The notes: generated by a model not told the origin, from the letters alone. Shown: positions 8,364 through 18,772, counted from the stretch's first letter. The stretch is DNA of 64,000 nucleotides from Streptomyces xylophagus (GCF_000716435.1 NZ_JNWO01000020.1:124001-188000), one strand, 5' to 3'. A program made the numbers and translations.

Positions 8364-9139
8364 CGACGACCACCACCCCTGGGACGTACACCCCGGCTCC
8401 CGGGGCGGCCCCGCTCCCCCGCATGATCGCGGCCCAGGCGGCCCTCGAAACGAAGATGCTCCTACGGAACGGCGAGCAACTCCTCCTCACGGTGGTCATC
8501 CCGACCCTCCTGCTGGTCCTGTTCAGCTCGGTGGACATCGTCGACACCGGCAAGGGCAAGTCCGTCGACTTCCTCACCCCCGGCATCCTCGCCCTCGCCG
8601 TCATGTCGACGGCCTTCACGGGCCAGGCCATCGCGACGGGCTTCGAACGCCGCTACGGCGTCCTGAAGCGCCTCGCGTCCTCCCCGCTCCCCCGCTGGGG
8701 CCTGATGACCGCGAAGACGGCATCGGTACTGGTGACAGAGGTCCTCCAGATCATCCTGCTCACGGCGATCGCCTTCGCCCTGGGCTGGTCCCCGCACGGC
8801 AACCCGTTCGCGGTCTTCCTGCTCCTGATCCTCGGCACGGCGGCCTTCTCGGGCCTCGGCCTGCTGATGGCGGGCACCCTGAAGGCGGAGGCGACGCTGG
8901 CCGCCGCGAACCTGGTGTTCCTGCTGCTGCTCGTCGGCGGCGGGGTGATCGTGCCGATGGACAAGTATCCGGCGGGGGTGCAGGACGTGCTGGGGCTGCT
9001 GCCGATCTCTGCGCTTTCGGACGGGTTGCGGGATGTGTTGCAGCACGGGGCGGGGATGCCGTGGGGGGACCTGGGGATTCTGGGGGTGTGGGGAGTTGTG
9101 GGACTGGCGGCGGCCGGGAGGTTCTTCCGCTGGGAGTAG
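8360..9139 (+). CDS. ABC-2 type transporter permease
   Basis: 259-residue membrane protein with about six hydrophobic segments. These begin with LLLTVVIPTLLLVLFS near residue 35 and continue through TPGILALAVMSTAF, VTEVLQIILLTAIAFALG, FLLLILGTAAFSGLGLLMAG and LVFLLLLVGGGVIVPM, ending at the C-terminus. The region GFERRYGVLKRLASSPLPRW between the second and third segments is the conserved cytoplasmic coupling helix of ABC-2 permeases. The GTG start at 8360 overlaps the ATPase stop. The 3' end uses noticeably more G-ending codons than the 5' end, but the frame is open throughout. Substrate unknown. Confidence 0.93.
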   Translation: MTTTTTPGTYTPAPGAAPLPRMIAAQAALETKMLLRNGEQLLLTVVIPTLLLVLFSSVDIVDTGKGKSVDFLTPGILALAVMSTAFTGQAIATGFERRYGVLKRLASSPLPRWGLMTAKTASVLVTEVLQIILLTAIAFALGWSPHGNPFAVFLLLILGTAAFSGLGLLMAGTLKAEATLAAANLVFLLLLVGGGVIVPMDKYPAGVQDVLGLLPISALSDGLRDVLQHGAGMPWGDLGILGVWGVVGLAAAGRFFRWE

Positions 9140-9197
9140 GTGCCGCACTCCGGCGTCGGGGACCCTCGTGAAAGCGTGCACAAGCACCCCCCCTACG

Positions 9198-10208
9198 ATG
9201 GTCCCCGTGCCCAACGTGACCCCCGCCGACGTCGTAGCCGCCGCGCGCAACCCCCTCGCCTTCATCGCCGCCCGCTGGACCCCGGATCCCCGGACGGTTC
9301 GGCGGGCCGCGCTCGCCGCGCTCGTCATGTCGGTGGTCATCGTGGTCACCGGTGGTGCCGTGCGGCTGACAGGATCCGGGCTCGGCTGCCCGACCTGGCC
9401 CAAGTGCACGGACGACTCGCTGACCACGACGAGTGCGATGGGCTTCCACGGTGCCATCGAGTTCGGCAACCGGATGCTGACGTACGTGCTGTGCGCCGCT
9501 GTCGGCTGGGCGATCATCGCCGCCCGCTCGGAGAAGCCGTACCGCCGGACCCTCACCCGCCTCGGCTGGGCGCAGTTCTGGATCGTGATGAGCAACGCGA
9601 TCCTCGGCGGCATCGTGGTGCTCGTCGGCCTCAACCCGTACACGGTCGCGGCCCACTTCCTGCTCTCCTCGGCGCTGATCACGGTCGCCACGCTGATGTG
9701 GCAGCGCAGCCGGGAGGGCGACGGGGAGCCCAAGCCGCTGGTCGGCAAGGCCGTGCAGCAGCTGGTGTGGTTCCTGGTCACCGCCTCCGTACTGCTGATC
9801 GCGGTCGGCACGGTGGTCACCGGCGCGGGCCCGCACGCGGGTGACTCCAAGGAGGTCGACCGGATCCCGATCGACTGGGAGACGGTCGCCAAGCTGCACG
9901 CGGTGATCGCCTGGATCGTGGTCACGCTGACGTTCGCCCTGTGGTTCGTCCTCAAGGCGGTCGACGCTCCCAAGGGCCCCCTGGACCGCACCCGCGACCT
10001 GTTCCTGATCCTGCTCTCCCAGGGCGTCATCGGTTACGTCCAGTACTTCACGAACCTCCCCGAGGCCCTCGTCGCCCTCCACATGCTCGGCTCCTGCCTG
10101 GTGTGGATCGGGGTGCTGCGCGTGCTGCTGTCGCTGCGGGAGCGGCCCGAGGTCGTGGCCGACCTGCCGGGCCCGTCGGTGGAACAGTCACTGCCCACGC
10201 GCGCGTGA
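9198..10208 (+). CDS. ctaA: Haem A synthase CtaA (COX15 family)
   Basis: 336-residue polytopic membrane protein that oxidises haem O to haem A for cytochrome aa3 oxidase. Eight hydrophobic segments fit the family. The first extracytoplasmic loop has the cysteine pair C64/C70 (GLGCPTWPKC) seen in Bacillus-type CtaA, followed by H84 and E88 (GFHGAIEFGNR). Further haem-ligand histidines lie in VAAHFLL, KLHAVIAWI and ALHMLGS. The start is ATG at 9198 or GTG at 9207; the latter gives the family-like VPNVTPADVV. The gene lies 59 bases after the exporter genes. ctaB, which makes its substrate haem O, is 3.5 kb downstream on the other strand. Confidence 0.93.
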   Translation: MVPVPNVTPADVVAAARNPLAFIAARWTPDPRTVRRAALAALVMSVVIVVTGGAVRLTGSGLGCPTWPKCTDDSLTTTSAMGFHGAIEFGNRMLTYVLCAAVGWAIIAARSEKPYRRTLTRLGWAQFWIVMSNAILGGIVVLVGLNPYTVAAHFLLSSALITVATLMWQRSREGDGEPKPLVGKAVQQLVWFLVTASVLLIAVGTVVTGAGPHAGDSKEVDRIPIDWETVAKLHAVIAWIVVTLTFALWFVLKAVDAPKGPLDRTRDLFLILLSQGVIGYVQYFTNLPEALVALHMLGSCLVWIGVLRVLLSLRERPEVVADLPGPSVEQSLPTRA

Positions 10209-10230
10209 AGCGTCACTCGCAGTAAATGGC

Positions 10231-10980
10231 TCACCCGTAGCGGGTCACCAACTCGTCGATCGCCGGGCCCAGATAGGCCCGGGTCAGCTCCGCCCGGCGG
10301 TGGAGCCAATCGCCCTCTACGGAGGCGGCGGACGGTACCGGATCGTCGTAACGCCGCCGTACGACGTCCTCCACGACCTCCACCGGAGCGCCGAGCGAGG
10401 GCAGCAGGTCGAGTGCCTCGCGCTTGGTGATCAGGCGGCCGTCCCGGCGGGTGACCGTCGCGCGGGCGAAGGTGGTCAGGCCCACGTCGACCCAGCCGTT
10501 CTCGAGCCAGATCTGCGGCTTGTCGACGGCCGGCCGCCAGAACTCCCGCTGGTCCCGTACGACGAACTCGGCCAGCTCCTGGTCCGTCACGGCCGGCAGC
10601 AGGTCCTTCGGTGATCCGCCGTGCAACACCCGCCCGAATTCGTGCAGTTCACGCCGAGTGACAGGCGTGACGGGCCGACGGGTGACGTGGTCGTGGGCCC
10701 AGGTGAGGTGGCTCTGGTTCGGGGCATCCTGGGTGCCGGGAGCGAGGTAGCTGCAGTGCAGGCGGACGGCGAGGGGGTCGGTGCGCAGCCCGCGGTGCAG
10801 GGCGACGAGTTGTCGGGCGGTGCTCGGCTTCAGGGGATGGTCGAGGATGGCTATCAGGTCCAGGTCGCTACGGCCCTCCTGGTAGTCGCCCCCACCGAGC
10901 GAACCGTGGGCCCACACGGCGATGGGCTCCAGGGGGGCCAGTTCGTTCAGGAAGCGGTCGAGCAAGGCGTCGGTCGGCAT
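10231..10980 (-). CDS. Nucleotidyltransferase-domain protein
   Basis: 249-residue protein with a minimal nucleotidyltransferase N-terminus. AHGSLGGGDYQEGRSDLDLIAI (around residues 24-45) has the GS...D-x-D metal- and nucleotide-binding pattern of the Pol-beta/aminoglycoside adenylyltransferase superfamily. The remaining two-thirds is helical, with Trp-, Arg- and Glu-rich stretches, as in AadA-like and related proteins with an accessory C-terminal domain. The substrate is unknown; it could act on a small molecule, a tRNA or a protein. It converges on ctaA with a 22-base gap and sits 18 bases after the amidohydrolase gene, possibly cotranscribed. Confidence 0.75.
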   Translation of the reverse strand: MPTDALLDRFLNELAPLEPIAVWAHGSLGGGDYQEGRSDLDLIAILDHPLKPSTARQLVALHRGLRTDPLAVRLHCSYLAPGTQDAPNQSHLTWAHDHVTRRPVTPVTRRELHEFGRVLHGGSPKDLLPAVTDQELAEFVVRDQREFWRPAVDKPQIWLENGWVDVGLTTFARATVTRRDGRLITKREALDLLPSLGAPVEVVEDVVRRRYDDPVPSAASVEGDWLHRRAELTRAYLGPAIDELVTRYG

Positions 10981-10998
10981 GGGCCCAGTCTGTACAGC

Positions 10999-12105
10999 TC
11001 ACTCGAGCCCGTACACCCTCTTTGCGTTGCCGACCGCGATCAGTCCCGCCACGCGTTGCGCGTCCGCCAGCGACCAGGCCCCCTCGGCGACCCAGCCACC
11101 GAGCACCCGGCCGAGCGCCTCGCGGAACAACCGCGCGCCCACGACGTGCAGTTCGGGCAGTCCGTGGGCCCCGCTGGAGAAGAGGATCTTGCCGAAAGGG
11201 GCCAGCTCCAGGATCTCGGCGAGCACGGTCGCGGCACGCGCGCCGGTGCGGACCAGCGCGGCGCCGGAGTCGGCGTAGACATGCGGGAAGACACCCGCGA
11301 GATGGGCCGCGTGCCGGTGGTACGGGTAGCTGTGCAGCAGCACCAGGTCCGTGCCCAGCCCGGCCGTCGCCCGCACGAAGTCGGTGAGCAGGACGGGGTC
11401 GGTGCGGTCGATGCGGACGCCTGGTTCGCCCAGTCCGGCGTGCAGTTGGAGAGGCAGCCCGGAGGCTACGGCGATCCACAGCAGGTGTCGTAGGAGCACT
11501 GGATCGCTGAGCGGTCCGCCGACCCGCCGATCCGCCAGCCAACGGCCCGCCGCGCCCCGCACCTCGCCCGGGCCGGGCGGCTCGGGCGCGAGTGCGAGAC
11601 CGTGCCGTACGCCCGCCACCGACGTGAAGGCCACCGCGCTGCCCGCCGCGCCGTGCACCGACTCGGCGAGGTTGGCGAGGAAGGACTCGACGGTGCCGGA
11701 GGTGTCGGCGACCTGTTCGGCGAGGAGTTCGAGGCGGACGATCTCCCGTGCGTCCGCCTGGCCCGCCGTCGCCATCTCGGCGGGGCCCGTGAGGTCGCCG
11801 GGCAGGCCTGTGTCGATCAGATACGTCGTGATGCCACTGCCGCGCAGCAGCCTGCGGCCCGCTTCCAGTACGCCGAGTTCACGGCGCCGGGCGAGATAAC
11901 GGGCGGGCGGGCAGTGCGGCTCGAGGCCGAGCAGGGGTGGGCACCATCGTCGTACGGCGAATCCTGTCTGGGTGTCGAACAGGGTCGTGCCGGGTGCGGG
12001 TGGGCCCTCGGTGCGGGCGAGTTGGGCCTCGAAGGTGCCGAGGCCCAGCTCCGTTCTCAGTACGCCGTGGCAGTACTGGTCCACGAGGGACGGCGTTTCG
12101 ATCAT
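10999..12105 (-). CDS. Amidohydrolase-superfamily protein
   Basis: 368-residue TIM-barrel hydrolase-like protein. The C-terminal half shows the expected strand-end motifs: LPLQLHAGLGE (His), LVLLHSYPYHRHAAHLAGVFPHVYADSG and GKILFSSGAHGLPELH, with the helix ending GNAKRVYGLE that closes many metal-dependent amidohydrolases. The N-terminal metal motif is not the classical HxH: the region starts SLVDQYCHGVLR, as in glucuronate-isomerase-like members. The function is therefore open. ATG at 12105 is preceded by GGGAG; a start further upstream adds Pro-rich unconserved residues. It probably shares a transcript with the nucleotidyltransferase gene just downstream. Confidence 0.72.
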   Translation of the reverse strand: MIETPSLVDQYCHGVLRTELGLGTFEAQLARTEGPPAPGTTLFDTQTGFAVRRWCPPLLGLEPHCPPARYLARRRELGVLEAGRRLLRGSGITTYLIDTGLPGDLTGPAEMATAGQADAREIVRLELLAEQVADTSGTVESFLANLAESVHGAAGSAVAFTSVAGVRHGLALAPEPPGPGEVRGAAGRWLADRRVGGPLSDPVLLRHLLWIAVASGLPLQLHAGLGEPGVRIDRTDPVLLTDFVRATAGLGTDLVLLHSYPYHRHAAHLAGVFPHVYADSGAALVRTGARAATVLAEILELAPFGKILFSSGAHGLPELHVVGARLFREALGRVLGGWVAEGAWSLADAQRVAGLIAVGNAKRVYGLE

Positions 12106-12265
12106 CCGGGCTCCCCATGGCTGGACCTTGCGCTCCTCAGGTCCTAACGGGTGAACCGGGGGTGAGGTGTTGCTCGTACGCACCCCGTGTGAGGGGGCGC
12201 CAGGGGGAGGGGGTGCGGGTTCGTCAGCGATCGACGGTCCGTGGGGGCCGGTCGCGCAGTTCCTC

Positions 12266-12282
12266 GCGCCCCTTTGGGGCGC
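12266..12282 (-). terminator. Hairpin GCGCCCC-TTT-GGGGCGC
   Basis: A perfect 7-bp GC stem with a TTT loop lies four bases after the stop of the small conserved gene ending at 12286. It is embedded in a longer sequence (GCGCAGTTCCTCGCGCCCC) that resembles a hairpin element repeated in many Streptomyces intergenic regions. It probably separates that gene from the amidohydrolase transcript. Confidence 0.65.
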
Positions 12283-12285
12283 TGA

Positions 12286-12618
12286 TCAACCGTTGCTCGG
12301 GCCGCCCACCTGGATACCCGCCATGCGGGTCCACTCGTACGGTCCCGTCTTCACCTTCGCCGCGAACTCGCCGTCGAAGTCCTCGTGGACCGTGATCCCG
12401 GACTTCTCGACCGCCTGCTGGGCGATCTCGTAGGTCGTGGCCACCAGGTCGCCCCAGCCGCCGTCCTCGCCCACGAGGACGATGCGGGCGCCGCGTTCGC
12501 CGATGTACGCGACCTGGCCCTCGGCCCCGCCGTGTGCCTTGGAGAAGGTGCCGATCTGCTTGGCGAGGCGGGCCACCTGGCGCTCGGCCTTCGCGTCAAC
12601 CTGCTGCGTGTCTGCCAT
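12286..12618 (-). CDS. Small conserved Streptomyces protein of unknown function
   Basis: 110-residue soluble protein. It starts with an Ala/Lys/Arg-rich helix (residues 1-30), followed by two short beta-rich blocks, GQVAYIGERGARIVLVG and WGDLVATTYEIAQQAVEKSG, and ends YEWTRMAGIQVGGPSNG. I do not recognise a named domain. Good codon use, an ATG start and a terminator directly after the stop support a real gene. It lies between the amidohydrolase and ctaB genes on the same strand, with about 75 bases to ctaB. No signal peptide or membrane segment is visible. Confidence 0.7.
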   Translation of the reverse strand: MADTQQVDAKAERQVARLAKQIGTFSKAHGGAEGQVAYIGERGARIVLVGEDGGWGDLVATTYEIAQQAVEKSGITVHEDFDGEFAAKVKTGPYEWTRMAGIQVGGPSNG

Positions 12619-12693
12619 GGCCAGGATGCTACCGACGGGTAGATCGAACGGCGACGGGCGGGGTGAGTGACTCCTGCCTCAGGAGGAGACGCA

Positions 12694-13662
12694 CTACCTC
12701 AGGAAGGGGTCCACCGCGATCGCCACGAACAGGAGCGACACATAGGTGATCGACCAGTGGAACAGCCGCATCTCCTTGAGCTTGCCGCCCGTCACCTCGG
12801 CCTTGGCGCGGTTCTGCAGCCCGTGCGCCTCCCACAACCAGAAGCCGCCGGCCAGCAGCGCGACCAGGGTGTAGAACCAGCCCGTGTAGCCGAGGGGCGT
12901 GAGCAGCAGCGAGACCGCGACCATCACCCAGCTGTAGATCACGATCTGCCGGGCGACCACCTTGTTGGAGGCGACGACCGGGAGCATCGGCACGCCCACG
13001 CGCGCGTAGTCGTCCCTCACCTTCATGGACAGCGGCCAGTAGTGCGGCGGCGTCCAGAAGAACATGACGAGGAAGAGGATGATCGGCGCCCAGGACATGG
13101 AGTCCTTGACCGCGGACCAGCCGATGAGGACCGGGAGGCAGCCGGCGATGCCGCCCCACACGATGTTCTGCGAAGTGCGGCGTTTGAGGATCATCGTGTA
13201 AACGACGACATAGAAGAGGAGTGCTCCGAGCGCCAGCCAGGCCGACAGCCAGTTGACGGTCAGGCCGAAGAGGAGGGTCGAGACGACCGCCAGCGTGAAG
13301 CCGAAGGCGAGGCACTCTCGGGGGCTGACCATGCCGGTGACCAGGGGGCGCTGCGAGGTGCGGTCCATGAGCGCGTCGATGTCGCGGTCGATGTACATGT
13401 TGAGCGCGTTGGCGCCGCCGGCGGAGAGGTACCCGCCGACGCAGGTGAGGAGGACCAGCTTGAGGTCCGGCACACCCTGCTGGGCCAGGAACATCACCGG
13501 GACGGTGGTGATCAGCAGCAGCTCGATGATCCGCGGCTTCGTCAGCGCCACGAACGCCATGATCCGGGCCCCGATCGGCCGCCGGCTCGGGCTCTGGCTC
13601 GCCCCGACAATCCCCGCTGGACGGGATTCAACGGCCGTCACGCACACCCCTGACAGAGACAT
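12694..13662 (-). CDS. ctaB: Protohaem IX farnesyltransferase CtaB (haem O synthase)
   Basis: 322-residue UbiA-family prenyltransferase that attaches a farnesyl group to haem B, giving haem O, the substrate of CtaA. The polyprenyl-diphosphate-binding motif [15 protein letters not shown] is at residues 88-102, preceded by the family block [20 protein letters not shown]. About nine hydrophobic segments follow. ATG at 13662 was chosen because GGAGG lies nine bases upstream; GTG codons at 13647 and 13641 are alternatives. The gene is divergent from tkt across a 341-base gap. Proximity to ctaA on the opposite strand supports a shared role in cytochrome oxidase assembly. Confidence 0.94.
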   Translation of the reverse strand: MSLSGVCVTAVESRPAGIVGASQSPSRRPIGARIMAFVALTKPRIIELLLITTVPVMFLAQQGVPDLKLVLLTCVGGYLSAGGANALNMYIDRDIDALMDRTSQRPLVTGMVSPRECLAFGFTLAVVSTLLFGLTVNWLSAWLALGALLFYVVVYTMILKRRTSQNIVWGGIAGCLPVLIGWSAVKDSMSWAPIILFLVMFFWTPPHYWPLSMKVRDDYARVGVPMLPVVASNKVVARQIVIYSWVMVAVSLLLTPLGYTGWFYTLVALLAGGFWLWEAHGLQNRAKAEVTGGKLKEMRLFHWSITYVSLLFVAIAVDPFLR

Positions 13663-14003
13663 CCCAGCAAGCCTCCGGGTGTGAACTCCCCGTAAAGGCT
13701 CGCGCGTACCACGCCACTGTAGACGTTGCCCAGACCCGGACATTCGCGGGGGTGGGGTCGTGTTGGGAGGCACCCCCGGAAGAGCTGATCGCCACTCTGT
13801 TGAGCACTCGAACGAGCACCTCCGTATTCAGTTGCCGAATACGAAAGGGACCAGTCGGGAGGCGGATCCGCGAGAGTCCCGGCAGTCTGGAATGACTCGA
13901 AAAAATGCACGTTCTTACGGGGGTAGGCTCGACAACGGCCGGTGGGCGCCGCGTGCACCGGCATTCGACATGCGTGACATGTGGAGAGGAGCCCTGACCC
14001 AGG
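13663..14003. promoter_or_regulatory. Divergent ctaB/tkt intergenic region with an inverted repeat
   Basis: The 341-base gap should contain promoters for ctaB (minus) and the tkt operon (plus). The clearest structure is the inverted repeat CGTATTC-AGTTGCC-GAATACG at 13823-13843, which could be a regulator site. The stretch just before tkt contains an AT-richer patch (GACTCGAAAAAATGCACG near 13890). No gene is visible. I could not assign promoter elements with confidence. Confidence 0.4.
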
Positions 14004-16091
14004 GTGAGCACCAAGCCGACCACCACAGACCTCGAGTGGACCGAGTTGGACCAGCGGGCGGTGGACACCGCCCGCGTCCTGGCCGCCGATGCCGTACAGA
14101 AGGTCGGTAACGGCCATCCCGGTACGGCGATGAGCCTGGCCCCGGCCGCGTACACCCTCTTCCAGAAGGTGATGCGCCACGACCCCGCCGACGCCGACTG
14201 GGTCGGCCGCGACCGGTTCGTGCTGTCCGCCGGTCACTCGTCCCTGACCCTCTACACGCAGCTCTACCTGGCCGGTTTCGGCCTGGAGCTGGCCGACCTG
14301 GAAGCGTTCCGCACCTGGGGCTCCAAGACTCCGGGTCACCCCGAGTACGGCCACACCACCGGCGTGGAGACGACGACCGGCCCGCTGGGCCAGGGTGTCG
14401 CCAACGCCGTGGGCATGGCCATGGCCGCCCGCTACGAACGCGGTCTGTTCGACCCGGACGCCCCGCAGGGCGAGTCCCCCTTCGACCACTTCATCTTCGC
14501 GATCGCCGGTGACGGCTGCCTCCAGGAGGGCATCTCCGCGGAGGCGTCCTCCATGGCGGGCCACCAGGAGCTCGGCAACCTCATCCTCCTGTGGGACGAC
14601 AACCACATCTCCATTGAGGGCGACACCGAGACCGCGGTCTCCGAGGACACCGTCAAGCGCTACGAGGCCTACGGCTGGCACGTCCAGCGCGTCGCCCCGA
14701 AGCCGGACGGCGACCTCGACCCGCACGCCATCTACAACGCCGTCGAGGCCGCGAAGAAGGTGACGAACAAGCCGTCGTTCATCGCGATGCGCTCGATCAT
14801 CGCCTGGCCCGCGCCGCACGCGCAGAACACCGAGGCCGCGCACGGCTCGGCGCTCGGCGCCGACGAGGTCGCGGCCACCAAGCGCGTTCTCGGCTTCGAC
14901 CCGGAGAAGTCCTTCGACGTCTCCGACGACGTCCTCAAGCACACCCGCCAGGCGCTGGACCGGGGCCGCGAGGCCAAGGCCGCGTGGGAGCCGTCGTACC
15001 AGGAGTGGCGCACCAACAACCCGGAGCGCGCCGCCGAGTACGACCGCATCGCCTCGGGCGAGCTGCCGGCCGGCTGGGAGGACAAGCTCCCGGTGTTCGA
15101 GGCGGGCAAGGGTGTCGCCACCCGTGCCGCGTCCGGCAAGGTGCTCCAGGCGCTCGGCGCGGTCATCCCCGAGCTGTGGGGCGGCTCCGCCGACCTCGCG
15201 GGCTCGAACAACACGACGATCGACAAGACCTCGTCGTTCCTCCCGGCGGACAACCCGCTGCCGGAGGCGAACCCGTACGGCCGCACGATCCACTTCGGCA
15301 TCCGCGAGCACTCGATGGGCGCGGAGCTGAACGGCATCACGCTGCACGGCAACACCCGTGCCTACGGCGGTACGTTCCTCGTCTTCTCCGACTACATGCG
15401 CAACGCCGTACGACTGTCGGCGCTGATGCACCTGCCGGTGACGTACGTGTGGACGCACGACTCCGTCGGTCTCGGCGAGGACGGCCCGACCCACCAGCCG
15501 GTCGAGCACCTCGCGTCGCTGCGCGCGATCCCGGGCCTGAACGTGGTCCGCCCGGCCGACGCCAACGAGACGGCCATCGCCTGGCGCGAGGTCCTGCGCC
15601 GCTACACGAAGGTCTACGGCGAGGGCGCCCCGCACGGTTTCGCGCTGACCCGCCAGGGCGTGCCGACGTACGAGGCCAACGAGGACACGGCCAAGGGCGG
15701 CTATGTGCTGTTCGAGGCGTCCACGGGTACGCCCGAGGTGATCCTCATCGGTACCGGTTCCGAGGTGCACGTGGCCGTCGAGGCGCGCGAGCAGCTGGAG
15801 GCCTCCGGTGTGCCGACGCGGGTCGTGTCCATGCCCTGCGTGGAGTGGTTCGACGCGCAGGACCAGGGGTACCGGGAGAGCGTGCTGCCGCCGTCCGTCA
15901 AGGCGCGGGTCGCGGTCGAGGCCGGGATCGGTCTGACCTGGTACCGGTTCGTCGGGGACGCCGGTCGCATCGTTTCCCTGGAGCACTTCGGGGCTTCCGC
16001 CGACGGCAAGGTGCTCTTCCAGGAGTTCGGCTTCACTGCCGAGAACGTGGCCGCCAAGGCGCGGGAATCCCTCGCCGCCGCCCAGAGCTGA
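14004..16091 (+). CDS. tkt: Transketolase
   Basis: 695-residue transketolase of the non-oxidative pentose phosphate pathway. The thiamine-diphosphate fold is clear: [16 protein letters not shown] at residues 36-50, [32 protein letters not shown], and the metal/diphosphate motif from GDG (169-171) to N200. The pyrimidine domain has [14 protein letters not shown] and the C-terminal domain follows [14 protein letters not shown]. The GTG start at 14004 follows a weak Shine-Dalgarno-like GAGGAG about 15 bases upstream. It heads an apparent operon with tal, zwf, opcA and pgl, separated from tal by 34 bases. Intact. Confidence 0.96.
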   Translation: MSTKPTTTDLEWTELDQRAVDTARVLAADAVQKVGNGHPGTAMSLAPAAYTLFQKVMRHDPADADWVGRDRFVLSAGHSSLTLYTQLYLAGFGLELADLEAFRTWGSKTPGHPEYGHTTGVETTTGPLGQGVANAVGMAMAARYERGLFDPDAPQGESPFDHFIFAIAGDGCLQEGISAEASSMAGHQELGNLILLWDDNHISIEGDTETAVSEDTVKRYEAYGWHVQRVAPKPDGDLDPHAIYNAVEAAKKVTNKPSFIAMRSIIAWPAPHAQNTEAAHGSALGADEVAATKRVLGFDPEKSFDVSDDVLKHTRQALDRGREAKAAWEPSYQEWRTNNPERAAEYDRIASGELPAGWEDKLPVFEAGKGVATRAASGKVLQALGAVIPELWGGSADLAGSNNTTIDKTSSFLPADNPLPEANPYGRTIHFGIREHSMGAELNGITLHGNTRAYGGTFLVFSDYMRNAVRLSALMHLPVTYVWTHDSVGLGEDGPTHQPVEHLASLRAIPGLNVVRPADANETAIAWREVLRRYTKVYGEGAPHGFALTRQGVPTYEANEDTAKGGYVLFEASTGTPEVILIGTGSEVHVAVEAREQLEASGVPTRVVSMPCVEWFDAQDQGYRESVLPPSVKARVAVEAGIGLTWYRFVGDAGRIVSLEHFGASADGKVLFQEFGFTAENVAAKARESLAAAQS

Positions 16092-16125
16092 CGCTGACAA
16101 ACGACACGTAGGAGATGCATTTTCC

Positions 16126-17244
16126 ATGACAGACGCACTCAAGCGCCTCTCCGAGGAAGGCGTCGCGATCTGGCTGGACGACCTGTCGCGCAAGCGGATC
16201 ACGTCCGGCAACCTCGCCGAACTGATCGACCAGCAGCACGTCGTGGGCGTCACCACCAACCCGTCGATCTTCCAGAAGGCCATCTCGTCGGGCGACGGTT
16301 ACGAGCAGCAGCTCACCGACCTCGCCGCCCGCAAGGTGACCGTCGAGGAAGCCATCCGCATGATCACGACGGCGGACGTCCGTGACGCCGCCGACATCCT
16401 GCGCCCGGTCTTCGACGCGAGCGGCGGCCAGGACGGCCGGGTGTCGATCGAGGTCGACCCGCGGCTGGCCCACAACACGGCGGCGACCATCGCCGAGGCC
16501 AAGCAGCTGGCCTGGCTGGTGGACCGGCCCAACACCCTGATCAAGATCCCGGCCACCCGGGCGGGCCTCCCGGCGATCACCGAGGTCATCGGCCTCGGTA
16601 TCAGCGTCAACGTCACGCTGATCTTCTCGCTGGCGCGCTACCGCGAGGTCATGGACGCGTTCATCGCCGGCCTGGAGAAGGCCAAGGAGCGCGGCCTGGA
16701 CCTGGCGAAGATCCACTCCGTGGCGTCCTTCTTCGTGTCCCGCGTGGACACCGAGATCGACAAGCGGATCGACGCGCTGGGCACCGACGAGGCCAAGGCC
16801 GCCCGCGGCAAGGCCGGTCTCGCCAACGCGCGGCTCGCCTACGAGGCGTACGAAGAGGTCTTCTCGACGCCGCGCTGGGCCGCCCTCGACAAGGCGCAGG
16901 CCAACAAGCAGCGTCCGCTGTGGGCCTCCACCGGCGTCAAGGACAAGGCGTACAAGGACACCCTGTACGTGGACGACCTGGTGGCGCCGAACACGGTGAA
17001 CACCATGCCGGAGGCCACTCTCGAGGCCACCGACGACCACGGCCAGATCACCGGGAACACCATCTCCGGTACCTACGAGCAGTCCCGCGCCGAGATCGCC
17101 GCGGTCGAGGCGCTCGGGATCTCGTACGACGAAGTGGTCCAGCTGCTGGAGGACGAGGGCGTCGAGAAGTTCGAGGCGGCCTGGACCGACCTGCTCAAGT
17201 CGACCGAGGCGGAGCTTTCGCGCCTCGCCCCCTCGGAGGGCTGA
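16126..17244 (+). CDS. tal: Transaldolase
   Basis: 372-residue transaldolase of the longer actinobacterial type. The Schiff-base lysine is K140 in NTLIKIPAT, and the N-terminal [13 protein letters not shown] block (41-53) is diagnostic. The (beta/alpha)8 barrel continues through [38 protein letters not shown] and [14 protein letters not shown] lies upstream of the ATG. It links sedoheptulose-7-phosphate and glyceraldehyde-3-phosphate to erythrose-4-phosphate and fructose-6-phosphate, complementing the tkt product just upstream. It is followed after four bases by zwf, so the operon is tight. Confidence 0.96.
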   Translation: MTDALKRLSEEGVAIWLDDLSRKRITSGNLAELIDQQHVVGVTTNPSIFQKAISSGDGYEQQLTDLAARKVTVEEAIRMITTADVRDAADILRPVFDASGGQDGRVSIEVDPRLAHNTAATIAEAKQLAWLVDRPNTLIKIPATRAGLPAITEVIGLGISVNVTLIFSLARYREVMDAFIAGLEKAKERGLDLAKIHSVASFFVSRVDTEIDKRIDALGTDEAKAARGKAGLANARLAYEAYEEVFSTPRWAALDKAQANKQRPLWASTGVKDKAYKDTLYVDDLVAPNTVNTMPEATLEATDDHGQITGNTISGTYEQSRAEIAAVEALGISYDEVVQLLEDEGVEKFEAAWTDLLKSTEAELSRLAPSEG

Positions 17245-17248
17245 AACC

Positions 17249-18772
17249 TTGTCGAGCAGCAACCCGCTGCGTGACCCCGCCGACCGACGGCTCCCGCGTA
17301 TCGCGGGGCCGTCGGGCCTGGTCATCTTCGGCGTCACAGGCGATTTGTCACGCAAAAAGCTGATGCCCGCCGTGTACGACCTCGCGAACCGGGGTCTGCT
17401 GCCGCCGGGTTTCTCGCTCGTCGGCTTCGCCCGGCGCGAGTGGCAGCACGAGGACTTCGCACAGGAGGTCCACGACGCCGTCAAGGAGCACTCCCGTACG
17501 CCGTTCCGTGAGGAGGTCTGGCAGCAGCTCGTCCAGGGGATGCGCTTCGTCCAGGGCACCTTCGACGACGACGACGCGTTCGAGCGGCTGCGCGACACGA
17601 TCGACGAACTGGACAAGGCACAGGGCACGGGCGGCAACTTCGCCTTCTATCTGTCGGTGCCGCCGCGCTCGTTCCCGGTCGTCATCCAGCAGCTGAAGAA
17701 GCACGGTCTCGCCGACCAGGACAAGGGTTCCTGGCGCCGCGCGGTCATCGAGAAGCCCTTCGGCCACGACCTCAAGTCGGCCGAGGACCTCAACAGGGTC
17801 GTGCACGAGGTCTTCGCCGCGGACCAGGTCTTCCGCATCGACCACTACCTCGGCAAGGAGACCGTCCAGAACATCCTGGCGCTCCGCTTCGCCAACACGA
17901 TGTTCGAGCCGATCTGGAACCGGTCCTTCGTGGACCATGTGCAGATCACCATGGCCGAGGACATCGGCATCGGCGGCCGGGCCGGCTACTACGACGGCAT
18001 CGGCGCCGCCCGTGACGTCATCCAGAACCACCTGCTCCAGCTGATGGCGCTGACCGCGATGGAGGAGCCCTCCTCCTTCTCCGCCGACGCGCTGGCCGCC
18101 GAGAAGGAGAAGGTGCTCGGCGCGGTGCGGCTGCCGAAGGACCTGGGCAAGAACACGGTCCGCGGGCAGTACGCCGAGGGCTGGCAGGGCGGCGAGAAGG
18201 CCGTCGGCTACCTCCAGGAAGACGGCATCGACCCCAAGTCGAAGACCGACACCTACGCGGCCATCAAGGTCGAGGTGGACAACCGCCGTTGGGCGGGCGT
18301 CCCCTTCTACCTGCGCACCGGCAAGCGCCTCGGCCGCCGGGTCACCGAGATCGCGGTGGTCTTCCAGCGCGCCCCGCACTCCCCCTTCGACCACACGGCG
18401 ACGGAGGAGCTGGGCCAGAACGCGATCGTCTTCCGCGTCCAGCCCGACGAGGGCGTCACGGTCCGCTTCGGCTCCAAGGTGCCCGGCACCTCGATGGAGA
18501 TCCGGGACGTGTCCATGGACTTCGCCTACGGCGAGTCGTTCACGGAGTCCAGCCCGGAGGCGTACGAGCGCCTCATCCTCGACGTCCTCCTCGGCGACTC
18601 GAACCTCTTCCCGCGCACCGAGGAGGTCGAGCTGTCCTGGAAGATCCTCGACCCGATCGAGCGCTACTGGGACAAGCACGGCAAGCCCGCGCAGTACCAG
18701 TCGGGTACGTGGGGTCCGGTCGAGGCGGACGAAATGCTCGCACGAGAGGGACGGAGCTGGCGCCGGCCATGA
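17249..18772 (+). CDS. zwf: Glucose-6-phosphate 1-dehydrogenase
   Basis: 507-residue enzyme for the first oxidative pentose phosphate step. The dinucleotide-binding start IFGVTGDLSRKKLMPAVYD (about 26-44) and the active-site signature RIDHYLGKE (196-204) are intact. The substrate-binding EKPFGHDL block lies at 168-175. The start is a TTG at 17249, only four bases after the tal stop, and gives the normal Streptomyces N-terminus. Its 3' end overlaps opcA as ATGA (18769-18772). NADP is the expected cofactor. The downstream OpcA protein is known in actinobacteria and cyanobacteria to be needed for full activity. Confidence 0.97.
   Translation: MSSSNPLRDPADRRLPRIAGPSGLVIFGVTGDLSRKKLMPAVYDLANRGLLPPGFSLVGFARREWQHEDFAQEVHDAVKEHSRTPFREEVWQQLVQGMRFVQGTFDDDDAFERLRDTIDELDKAQGTGGNFAFYLSVPPRSFPVVIQQLKKHGLADQDKGSWRRAVIEKPFGHDLKSAEDLNRVVHEVFAADQVFRIDHYLGKETVQNILALRFANTMFEPIWNRSFVDHVQITMAEDIGIGGRAGYYDGIGAARDVIQNHLLQLMALTAMEEPSSFSADALAAEKEKVLGAVRLPKDLGKNTVRGQYAEGWQGGEKAVGYLQEDGIDPKSKTDTYAAIKVEVDNRRWAGVPFYLRTGKRLGRRVTEIAVVFQRAPHSPFDHTATEELGQNAIVFRVQPDEGVTVRFGSKVPGTSMEIRDVSMDFAYGESFTESSPEAYERLILDVLLGDSNLFPRTEEVELSWKILDPIERYWDKHGKPAQYQSGTWGPVEADEMLAREGRSWRRP

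Noticed and set aside
13638..16283. Long minus-strand open frame opposite tkt
   Set aside because: Antisense artefact of high third-position GC in transketolase; no family resemblance.
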